This document shows positions 1-5,694 of a stretch of DNA of 5,694 nucleotides, piece after piece; the first letter of the stretch is position 1; every line of letters begins with the position of its first letter. The notes under the pieces are model-generated. The model searched no databases. It saw only the letters and a program-made list of their open reading frames with translations, and had not been told where the DNA came from. Both the position numbers and the translations under genes were made by a program. This DNA is from an uncultured Rikenellaceae bacterium (lineage in GTDB: Bacteria > Bacteroidota > Bacteroidia > Bacteroidales > Rikenellaceae), in contig CASDWR010000038.1 of the NCBI GenBank assembly GCA_949284665.1, positions 1-5,694 on the forward strand. Reading direction: 5' to 3'.

Positions 1-61
1 ACCGAATTCTCGTACGTATGATGTCGACGCCATACCCGATTCAAAAAATAGTGTGAAAATT
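1..61. other. left-edge fragment, no gene assigned
   Basis: Three frames are open here and none can be chosen. On the plus strand, one frame entering from the left ends with TGA at 52-54 and another runs to TAA at 101-103; the second would cover the tRNA promoter and is unlikely. On the minus strand, an ATG at 33-31 opens a frame that leaves the window after 11 codons (MASTSYVREFG). It could be the start of a divergent gene, but no clear promoter or ribosome binding site precedes it. The piece is too short to identify any product. Confidence 0.2.
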
Positions 62-93
62 TTTGGCGATAACCCAAAAACTTTATACCTTTG
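62..93 (+). promoter_or_regulatory. Bacteroidota-type promoter of the tRNA-Lys gene
   Basis: A TTTG at 62-65 (-33 element) is followed after exactly 20 bases by TACCTTTG at 86-93. The latter matches the TAnnTTTG -7 consensus used by the primary sigma factor of Bacteroidota. Transcription would start near 98-101, leaving a leader of roughly 27-30 bases before the mature tRNA. The -33 element lies in the left arm of a small inverted repeat (TTTTTGG at 60-66, CCAAAAA at 74-80), which may be chance in A/T-rich DNA. Both boxes and their spacing are seen directly; activity is inferred. Confidence 0.8.
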
Positions 94-127
94 TCCCGCT
101 TAAGAAAGGCATTCATGCCGAAACGAT

Positions 128-200
128 GCTTCTTTAGCTCAGTTGGTAGAGCACGACACTCTTAATGTTGGGGTCCAGGGTTCGAGCCCCTGAGGAAGCA
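128..200 (+). tRNA. tRNA-Lys, anticodon CTT
   Basis: A complete 73-base cloverleaf can be folded by eye. The acceptor stem is 128-134 with 193-199 (one G-U pair), the D stem is 137-140 with 149-152, the anticodon stem is 154-158 with 166-170, and the T stem is 176-180 with 188-192 around the loop TTCGAGC. The seven-base anticodon loop at 159-165 places the anticodon at 161-163 (CTT), which reads the lysine codon AAG. The discriminator base is A200. The next bases are CGA, so the 3' CCA is not encoded and must be added by tRNA nucleotidyltransferase. The gene has its own promoter and terminator and appears to be a single-gene transcription unit. Confidence 0.97.
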
Positions 201-202
201 CG

Positions 203-255
203 AAACCGTTACGGGAGATATTTGTACAAATATCTCCCGTAACGGTTTTATATTT
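203..255 (+). terminator. intrinsic terminator of tRNA-Lys, a perfect 46-bp palindrome
   Basis: Bases 203-248 read identically on both strands, with arms 203-225 and 226-248 and no mismatch. As RNA this gives a 21-bp stem closed by a GUAC tetraloop, followed by a T-rich tract (the T-run ending at 249, then ATATTT to 255). The hairpin begins two bases after the tRNA discriminator base, as expected for a tRNA terminator. The stem is only about 40% G+C but unusually long. The opposite strand has just three T after the stem, so it would be a weaker terminator for transcripts arriving from the right. Confidence 0.85.
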
Positions 256-632
256 GGGCGTATTCGATTCAAACATTTCCTTTCGACCTCTTGTACGGAT
301 TAAACCACTCCGAGTGTCTTTTCCCGCATCTGCCCGAATCCAACCGCACCTTTCCAAATTCCCTCCATGTCATCCCATATCCGACCTCCATTATGTCGAT
401 CTTATGCTACATTGACCTTATTCTCAAGGCATTCCAGAACCGGTTCTACGATGCTATATTTTATCTCATCTTACCGTAAAACAGGTCGCAATTCCCGTGG
501 ACCTCAGGGAACCGGACAATTCCGACGATTGTTGGAAGACACCGACGATTGCTTATATACAATATATCAGGGCACGCACTTTTACAGGCTTCCTGTAATC
601 CGTCACACACTTTTCCATAAATTACTGACAAA
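250..632. other. gene-less stretch between the tRNA terminator and the barrel gene
   Basis: I see no gene here that I can support. Short open frames exist on both strands (about 60-100 codons), but none has a ribosome binding site, a recognisable motif or a protein-like composition, and some overlap the tRNA or the end of the barrel gene. Small structures are a 12-bp palindrome (AGAACCGGTTCT, 436-447), a 10-base direct repeat at 522-531 and 542-551, and a 7-bp hairpin with a 3-base loop at 582-598 that has no T-tract on either strand. Sampled 60-base blocks are about 50-55% G+C (301-360, 481-540), far above the other intergenic regions of this window. No clear terminator for the barrel gene is visible. 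Confidence 0.6.
522..551. repeat. short direct repeat, CCGACGATTG twice
   Basis: The ten-base word CCGACGATTG occurs at 522-531 and again at 542-551, exactly 20 bases apart, or about two helical turns. This spacing could suit a pair of protein-binding half-sites. No promoter lies next to it, and both copies are downstream of the barrel gene, so a chance duplication is equally possible. The repeat is seen directly; any role is speculation. Confidence 0.35.
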
Positions 633-3368
633 CTACTTATTTCGCATTTTAAAGGCAATCCGGAAAAGGAAGTAACGTCCCATTGAAAGGCTCCAAGAAC
701 GTGTCATCCGATCGGAATAGGCACTGAACGCATAACCCGAACTGTCATTGAAAAGGTCGTAAACCCTGATACCGATATCGACATTCCCCTTGTTCAGCTT
801 CACCCCACATCCCATGTTAAGAAGATGTCGAACCGGATTCGGAGGTAACGAACCGGAATAGCATCGAGTGAACCGCAACGAATAATCGCCATCAAGGTAA
901 AAACCTCGGAAAACCAGATCGCGAATATCCCAATCAACTCCCACTCGTTCCGAAATATAAGAAAAATCGCCGAGGTCATTGCCGGAATTCGTATAACTGG
1001 TAACCGATCTTATTCCGAATCGAATGCGATCCGAAAAATTGCTCACGAAATGCAAATCGCAATACGGATTAATCTCACGGGTATCAATTAACTGGTTACC
1101 AATCCATTCAGGATATAAGTCATACGTAAACGAAGCTTCACTCTTCAGCAAGAAACCGATGGATGGCAGAGGTGCCTCATAAAAAGCCCGCAACTCGGTA
1201 TTGAAACTGCGCTCGGCATTAGCATAGGTAATGAGTGAACTGTACGCCGGGATCTCATAATTCCATTCGGGCAACAGGGTATTTTCCGTATAATAGCTGA
1301 TGCGGCTGACAATCGGATGTGTCGTATAATGACTTGAGAGGGTGAATCCCAAGGATGATCGGTTGCTCCAAATCATGGTCTTGTAATCGACCTCGGCACT
1401 ATGATTGATACTCTGACGCAGGTCGGGATTTCCGGCCGTCAACAACCAGGGATTACTGTCATCGATCCAACTGCGCAGTTGTTCCACCGACGGGAGTATC
1501 TGGGATGAGGAATAAGTAAACATGAAAAAATTGCCGATCGAAAAACTGCCGAACCCGATGGAAAAAGAGGGTAACAGTGCTTCGAAACGGTTATTGGAAC
1601 TTCGTTCCACAGGAATCCGCTCATCTTGATCCACCCGGGCATTTTCGTATGAAAGGCCAAATCCCATCCGTACATTGTTGTCAAAACGAAACATAAGATT
1701 CGACCCGATCCGATGCGAAGAGTTCCTGTCAGTAAAATCATACGTGTTCAGGTAATCAACTACCGCATTATCCGGATCGGTATAGTCGAAAGCATTACGT
1801 TCCCGCTGAATGTCCGTACGCCGAAAGATGTAATTGAATCGGATGGAAGTGAGTGTCCGGTTGATATTCAACCCCAAACTGCTGTTTAGATAATATTCTT
1901 GTTCCGGGACATCGGAATCGATCTTTACCGTTTCCCACACCGGGGAGACACTGATGCTGTCGCGCCGCCACTCCAACCCGTCACCTCTGGCTATATCGGC
2001 CCGAGCCAAAAGGCTGAAGGTCAAAAACCGGTCTGGCCGCGAAAACCATCCCGCCTGTTCAGTCAGGTGAAATTGGTGGTCATTTTGGTCCATTTTCCGC
2101 CTTTCTTCCTCTGCCGGGTCGTCATTGACCTCAGACAGGCGACTCTTAAGTGTCTGATCGTCCGTACACGACCATGAAGAGCTGTGTTTGAAAGTCAACG
2201 TACCATTTGCCACACCCGGTATATTCACATTTCCATCGATCGATTGGGTATTGACACGTCGATTCATCTCCTCTGTGTTGCTTTCGTATCGGCGGGTATA
2301 TTGGTCGGTGGCATAATAGTCGCTCTCGACGAAATTCTCGCGCCGGGTCCGCTCGTAGCTTACATCTCCCTTTATCGCCACCTGACCGCGCTCATTGTTC
2401 TGGGTCGTCCAGTTCCTTTCCAACGAAAAAACCGCATCGGCATCCGTTCGATATGCATCCGTCACACCGGTATTGCTTGCTTTACCATTCACTTTGGCAA
2501 TCCATTTCGGATAATAGAGTTCCAGCCGTCCCTTTCCCAAATATCGCAACTGTTCAGGATTGACGAATTCGGTACCCGCACCGACCTCGATATCGCTCGA
2601 AAGCATCTTCAAAATATTACTTTTCGTTTTCACGTTGACCACGTGCTCTTTCTTCTCGCCTCGCATACGACGGGCATCCTTACGACGATTGGCATACTCT
2701 TCATACACCTCGATCTCTTCCACCTCGTGGGCAGGCAAGTTACGCAACATGTCCATGGGATTTTCCCCGAACACCAACATCCCATTCACGTAGGCACGGG
2801 CTACCTGTTGGCCGTTGATCGATAACTTCTCTCCTTCGATTCTTACCCCGGGCAAATTACGGAACAAGTCTATAGCATCATCCCCTTCGAGCTGTTTCAC
2901 TGCTTTCGGATTATAAACCAGCGTATCACCGCGGGCGGTCATGATCAACACGCGAGCCGATATTCGCACGCTTTCGATCTCTTCGGATGTTTCGTCAAGC
3001 ATGACAGTCAACGTATTGTCTCCCGGTTTGATTACAAATTCGACATCCCGATCGGCATACCCTAAAAAAGAGACACGAAGTCGTGCTTTCCCTACCGGAA
3101 TGTTGTCGAACGAGAAAATGCCTTGCACCGATACTTTAGCCAATGTATCACTCGGCAAAAAGAGCAATATATTCGCTCCGGTAAGGTCTACTTCCGTAAA
3201 TACCCCCGAAGCCGTTTTTTCCATTACCACGACACGCCCCCTGAGTCTGTTGTTCGAGTTCGCCGAAACCTCCGTCGTATCGGACTGCTGACCGAATGAC
3301 AAAAACGGCACACACAATACAACAAACAAAACAAAAAACCATTTCCCCGCAATCTTTCCAGTAAACAT
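633..3368 (-). CDS. TonB-receptor-like outer-membrane beta-barrel protein
   Basis: This 911-residue protein is predicted to sit in the outer membrane. Residues 1-26 form a Sec signal peptide (basic start, hydrophobic core, cut near SFG|QQ). Residues 42-125 resemble the carboxypeptidase-regulatory-like beta-sandwich (GRV...GIFSFDNIPVG...V.FLGY). Residues 146-250 form a plug-like domain with the family hallmarks GDTLVYNP, FRNLPGV, INGQQV, YVNG, FGENP and NLPAHEVEEIEVYE. The rest, rich in alternating aromatic and polar residues, is the barrel, with a GNPDL motif near residue 646. Length is normal for the family. These hallmarks fit the Bacteroidota 'outer membrane beta-barrel' group (OMP_b-brl_3 type) rather than a SusC: no TonB box is visible and no SusD gene adjoins it. 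The substrate is unknown. The start at 3368 is chosen because the signal peptide begins there; the next Met is residue 49. Only a weak GGA precedes the start, and no TAnnTTTG promoter box occurs in the 195 bp upstream. The stop is TAG. Confidence 0.9.
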   Translation of the reverse strand: MFTGKIAGKWFFVLFVVLCVPFLSFGQQSDTTEVSANSNNRLRGRVVVMEKTASGVFTEVDLTGANILLFLPSDTLAKVSVQGIFSFDNIPVGKARLRVSFLGYADRDVEFVIKPGDNTLTVMLDETSEEIESVRISARVLIMTARGDTLVYNPKAVKQLEGDDAIDLFRNLPGVRIEGEKLSINGQQVARAYVNGMLVFGENPMDMLRNLPAHEVEEIEVYEEYANRRKDARRMRGEKKEHVVNVKTKSNILKMLSSDIEVGAGTEFVNPEQLRYLGKGRLELYYPKWIAKVNGKASNTGVTDAYRTDADAVFSLERNWTTQNNERGQVAIKGDVSYERTRRENFVESDYYATDQYTRRYESNTEEMNRRVNTQSIDGNVNIPGVANGTLTFKHSSSWSCTDDQTLKSRLSEVNDDPAEEERRKMDQNDHQFHLTEQAGWFSRPDRFLTFSLLARADIARGDGLEWRRDSISVSPVWETVKIDSDVPEQEYYLNSSLGLNINRTLTSIRFNYIFRRTDIQRERNAFDYTDPDNAVVDYLNTYDFTDRNSSHRIGSNLMFRFDNNVRMGFGLSYENARVDQDERIPVERSSNNRFEALLPSFSIGFGSFSIGNFFMFTYSSSQILPSVEQLRSWIDDSNPWLLTAGNPDLRQSINHSAEVDYKTMIWSNRSSLGFTLSSHYTTHPIVSRISYYTENTLLPEWNYEIPAYSSLITYANAERSFNTELRAFYEAPLPSIGFLLKSEASFTYDLYPEWIGNQLIDTREINPYCDLHFVSNFSDRIRFGIRSVTSYTNSGNDLGDFSYISERVGVDWDIRDLVFRGFYLDGDYSLRFTRCYSGSLPPNPVRHLLNMGCGVKLNKGNVDIGIRVYDLFNDSSGYAFSAYSDRMTRSWSLSMGRYFLFRIAFKMRNK

Positions 3369-3563
3369 TATTCCATCTGTAAAATATTAAACCCGAATAA
3401 ATTCTTTATCGTTATAATATGTACCAGCAATCATTTAGACCATCACATAAAACTCTCCATATTTATATGTTTTCAATTTATCCAGATATATTTAAAATAC
3501 CTCACAAGATGACGAAGAATAGTCTAAAGGATAACGGATTAATTCTTCATGCAACAATAATTA
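3369..3563. other. A/T-rich intergenic spacer between two minus-strand genes
   Basis: This 195-bp gap separates the exported-protein gene from the barrel gene downstream of it on the minus strand. Sampled blocks are only about 28-32% G+C. The tetramer CAAA, needed on the plus strand for a minus-strand TAnnTTTG box, is absent, so no consensus promoter for the barrel gene can be placed. A 7-bp inverted repeat (GAAGAAT at 3514-3520, ATTCTTC at 3542-3548, 21-base loop) follows the stop of the exported-protein gene but lacks a T-tract. Whether the two genes share a transcript cannot be settled by reading. Confidence 0.5.
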
Positions 3564-4118
3564 CTATTTAAACCGCATCAATTCTGATTTTACATGTTTT
3601 GCACGGATATTATTCACGATCCGATGGTTCACGGCAAATCCCGGAGCCCACTTTCCAGCGCTTTCGTTGGTGAGCTTGTGCCAAATCCACTTCTTATCTT
3701 CGGTAGGGGTATCTGCCGGGACTCCTAACAGACGAATAATTTCGTTCTCGATCGCAGCCAACTCTTTTCCATACTTTATCGTATCTGCCGCAAAAAGATA
3801 AATATGATACTTTATTCCGGGAAATTTTCTATTATAGTATTTCACGTGATTTTCGTCTTCCCCTCGCTCCAGATCACAGTACTGGGAAATCTTTCCAATC
3901 GCCTCTTTACGGCAATTATGTCGACTATCATTACTGCATTCATGTATTGAAGACTTGTCTTGTTCGACCCGCTTCTTTTCTTTCTCGGATTGTCCTGGAG
4001 TCTGATCCAAGATCTCTTTTAGGGCTTCCTGTCTCGATTCAATTCTGCTACTGGCCATGGCTACCGACACAACGAACGATGAGATCAAGACACCCATAGT
4101 AACACACCTCTTATTCAT
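3564..4118 (-). CDS. predicted exported protein of unknown function
   Basis: I do not recognise this 184-residue protein. Residues 1-22 look like a Sec signal peptide: MNKR supplies the positive start, residues 9-19 are hydrophobic, and AMA at 20-22 suits signal peptidase I. No lipobox is seen. Residues 25-57 are highly charged and likely helical. Three cysteines follow (61, 69, 81), with histidines at 59, 67 and 91 nearby. The C-terminal half (about 92-184) looks folded, with an aromatic patch (YHIYLF, 104-109) and two short Trp-containing segments (WIWHKL at 144-149, KWAP at 156-159). The mature protein probably acts in the periplasm or outside the cell. The start at 4118 is preferred because it provides the basic residues; an ATG at 4097 has a GAGG upstream but would give a signal without positive charge. 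It lies 195 bp upstream of the barrel gene on the same strand, so a link is possible but unproven. The stop is TAG. Confidence 0.75.
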   Translation of the reverse strand: MNKRCVTMGVLISSFVVSVAMASSRIESRQEALKEILDQTPGQSEKEKKRVEQDKSSIHECSNDSRHNCRKEAIGKISQYCDLERGEDENHVKYYNRKFPGIKYHIYLFAADTIKYGKELAAIENEIIRLLGVPADTPTEDKKWIWHKLTNESAGKWAPGFAVNHRIVNNIRAKHVKSELMRFK

Positions 4119-4228
4119 AATGTAACTATTTAGATTAAACTATATTGTAAATATATAGATATTTTTTTTACATAACTAACTTTTAACATACTTATTTTTT
4201 ATTCTTTAGTTTTTTTGCTTTATTAAGA

Positions 4229-4259
4229 CAAATTATTGTATCACTCACATAAAAAACAA
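4229..4259 (-). promoter_or_regulatory. possible promoter of the exported-protein gene
   Basis: Read on the minus strand, TTG (4259-4257) is followed after 21 bases by TAATTTG (4235-4229). This resembles the Bacteroidota promoter, but the -7 box is one base short of TAnnTTTG. It lies about 110 bases before the ATG at 4118, implying a leader of about 100 bases that is very A/T-rich. It is the only CAAA-bearing (minus-strand TTTG) site in the stretch, but a chance match in such A/T-rich DNA is a real possibility. Confidence 0.25.
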
Positions 4260-4330
4260 TATAAGAAATTGATTAGCAATACGCTAAAAACACCTTCCGA
4301 GAAACGGAAAATTTTTTCAGGGATATTTCG

Positions 4331-4338
4331 TATCTTTG
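4331..4338 (+). promoter_or_regulatory. -7 promoter box of the helicase gene
   Basis: TATCTTTG at 4331-4338 matches TAnnTTTG exactly. It stands 31 bases before the helicase ATG, which would give a short A/T-rich leader of about 25 bases without a Shine-Dalgarno sequence. No TTG or TTTG is found at the expected -33 position near 4307-4311, so the promoter may be weak or may depend on an activator or on upstream A/T-rich DNA. Confidence 0.55.
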
Positions 4339-4369
4339 TTCAATTTTTAATAACAAATACGACTTTTAC

Positions 4370-5694
4370 ATGCGATTCGACGAACTCGATCTTCATGAAG
4401 ACATATTTCGGGCACTGGATGCCATGAACTTCAAGGAAATGACCCCCGTTCAGGAAGCAACGATTCCTCTATTGCTCGAAGGCAAGGATTTGATCGGTTG
4501 CGCACAGACCGGAACAGGAAAGACAGCCGCCTATACTCTCCCTCTCCTCGACCGATTGGTACGGGAAGGGACTCCGGATAATGTAATCAAAGCGCTTATT
4601 GTCGTGCCCACACGGGAACTGGCCCAGCAAATCGATATTCAGTTTCAGGGGTTTTCATATTTCCTTCCCCTTTCAACCACAGTAGTATATGGCGGCGGCG
4701 ACGGTGTCGGATGGAGTTCGCAGAAACAGGGAATGCTTATGGGGTCGGATATCGTTATTGCTACACCGGGCCGATTGCTGGCTCATATCACCAACAGCGG
4801 CATCGATCTCTCACATGTCGAATATTTCGTTCTCGATGAAGCCGATCGCATGCTCGACATGGGCTTCTTCGATGACATCATGAAGATCATTGCCGAATTA
4901 CCGAAACAACGACAAACCATCATGTTTTCGGCCACTCTACCTCCCAAGATCAGGGAAATGGCCCGTCAAATACAACAGTCTCCCGCAGAAGTCAATATCG
5001 CGGTATCAAAACCGAACGACGCTATCCACCAGGGGATTTATGTATGTTATGAAGCCCAAAAGATGGAGATCATCCGCTCGCTGTTTTCCAAACCGACCGG
5101 CACAAAAACGATTATCTTCGCATCCTCGAAATTGAAAGTCAAAGAGTTGGCCCATGCGCTCAAACGCATGAAACTCAATACTGCAGCCATGCATTCCGAT
5201 TTGGAACAGGAACAACGCGAAGCCGTGATGCTTGACTTCAAAAACGGGAAGATCGAGATTCTGGTAGCGACCGACATCGTTGCACGCGGCATCGATATCG
5301 AAGATATCGGGACGGTCATCAACTATGATGTGCCTTACGATCCGGAAGATTACATCCATCGGATAGGTCGTACGGCACGGGCAAGTGCAGAAGGAACGGC
5401 CATCACCTTCGTGAACGAACAGGAGCAGGGGAAATTCCATCGAATCGAATTTTTTATGGATCGAGAAGTAGAACACCTGCCCCTTCCGGAAGGAATAGGT
5501 GAAGGCCCCGTATATAATCCGTCCGGAAACCGATCCAATCATGACAAACGCCGTAAAGGGAATCACGAGGACAGAAAAACCCGCGGAAGTTGCTCACCCG
5601 AGAAGAGACGGCATGAAAAGCCCCATGCCAAGCCACAGAATCAGGAAGGGGCAAAAGAGACAGACAAATCGTCGCCGAACCGACGATCCGAACC
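4370..5694 (+). CDS. DEAD-box ATP-dependent RNA helicase (3' end missing)
   Basis: The frame is open from ATG 4370 to the window edge: 441 codons and no stop. The product is a cytoplasmic RNA helicase that uses ATP to unwind or remodel RNA, as in ribosome assembly, mRNA turnover or cold adaptation. All core motifs are intact: Q motif (F21, TPVQ 25-28), Walker A (AQTGTGKT 45-52), PTRELA (80-85), GG (108-109), TPGR (132-135), DEAD (156-159), SAT (187-189), motif IV (IIFASS 248-253), motif V (ATDIVARGID 300-309) and HRIGRTAR (330-337). After about residue 380 comes a hydrophilic, basic, low-complexity tail rich in Lys, Arg, His and Asn, as in many RhlE-like helicases, where such tails bind RNA. 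The subfamily cannot be fixed, so no symbol is given. The start is chosen because the Q motif lies at the usual distance from it; there is no Shine-Dalgarno sequence, only an A/T-rich leader behind a TATCTTTG box. The gene diverges from the exported-protein gene, 251 bp away. Confidence 0.97.
   Translation, partial: MRFDELDLHEDIFRALDAMNFKEMTPVQEATIPLLLEGKDLIGCAQTGTGKTAAYTLPLLDRLVREGTPDNVIKALIVVPTRELAQQIDIQFQGFSYFLPLSTTVVYGGGDGVGWSSQKQGMLMGSDIVIATPGRLLAHITNSGIDLSHVEYFVLDEADRMLDMGFFDDIMKIIAELPKQRQTIMFSATLPPKIREMARQIQQSPAEVNIAVSKPNDAIHQGIYVCYEAQKMEIIRSLFSKPTGTKTIIFASSKLKVKELAHALKRMKLNTAAMHSDLEQEQREAVMLDFKNGKIEILVATDIVARGIDIEDIGTVINYDVPYDPEDYIHRIGRTARASAEGTAITFVNEQEQGKFHRIEFFMDREVEHLPLPEGIGEGPVYNPSGNRSNHDKRRKGNHEDRKTRGSCSPEKRRHEKPHAKPQNQEGAKETDKSSPNRRSE

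Noticed and set aside
128..200. tRNA-Lys as an integration site for a genomic island
   Set aside because: No second copy of the tRNA 3' end, no integrase gene and no other mobile-element sign occurs in the window.
139..357. Minus-strand open frame of 72 codons ending inside the tRNA
   Set aside because: Its last third is the reverse complement of the tRNA-Lys gene, a well-known source of false proteins, and the palindrome terminator lies in its middle.
582..598. Hairpin (TTACAGG, CTT, CCTGTAA) as terminator of the barrel gene
   Set aside because: It lies about 35 bases beyond the stop codon, but neither strand has a T-tract after it and the stem is only 7 bp, so intrinsic termination is not supported.
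367..675. Plus-strand open frame of 102 codons (and minus-strand 461-658) in the gene-less stretch
   Set aside because: No ribosome binding site, promoter box or recognisable motif; both frames overlap the 3' end of the well-supported barrel gene. They are not annotated as genes, though the stretch is listed as worth checking.
2184..2825. Long plus-strand open frame (213 codons) with hydrophobic stretches
   Set aside because: It lies entirely antisense to the plug-domain and early barrel part of the outer-membrane protein, whose motifs are continuous there; it is a shadow of that reading frame.
3514..3548. Inverted repeat GAAGAAT/ATTCTTC as terminator of the exported-protein gene
   Set aside because: The loop is 21 bases, the stem is 7 bp and A/T-rich, and no T-tract follows on the minus strand; a chance match is likely.
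4149..4164. Inverted repeat AAATAT/ATATTT in the divergent intergenic region
   Set aside because: The DNA here is almost entirely A and T, where such short repeats arise by chance.
5006..5566. Minus-strand open frame of 186 codons
   Set aside because: It is antisense to helicase motifs IV, V and VI, which are intact on the plus strand, so it is a shadow frame.

Overview
The window looks like ordinary chromosomal DNA from a member of the Bacteroidota, most likely order Bacteroidales. Three things point there. The tRNA promoter is an exact match to the Bacteroides-type promoter (TTTG, 20 bp, TAnnTTTG). The start codons lack AGGAGG-type ribosome binding sites and are preceded by A/T-rich leaders. 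The largest gene belongs to an outer-membrane barrel family with a carboxypeptidase-regulatory-like N-terminal domain that is typical of this phylum. I cannot name a genus or species from the sequence alone.

Layout from left to right. Bases 1-61 are an edge fragment with no gene I can assign. A promoter (62-93) drives a tRNA-Lys(CTT) gene (128-200), which is followed after two bases by a perfect 46-bp palindrome with a T-rich 3' flank, read as its terminator (203-255). Bases 250-632 hold no recognisable gene although their G+C content is like that of coding DNA. On the minus strand lie a 911-residue TonB-receptor-like outer-membrane protein (3368 to 633) and, upstream of it, a 184-residue predicted exported protein of unknown function (4118 to 3564). 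An A/T-rich divergent intergenic region (4119-4369) separates these from a plus-strand DEAD-box RNA helicase gene (4370 onward). The helicase gene runs off the right edge inside its basic C-terminal tail.

The genes do not form an obvious joint pathway. The tRNA and the helicase belong to translation and RNA metabolism. The outer-membrane protein has no SusD-like, protease or regulator partner in view. The small exported protein is on the same strand as the barrel gene but 195 bp upstream of it, so co-transcription is possible but not shown. I found no mobile element, CRISPR array, toxin-antitoxin pair or defence system. The points most worth a second look are the uncharacterised exported protein, the long perfect palindrome behind the tRNA, and the gene-less but G+C-rich stretch next to it.
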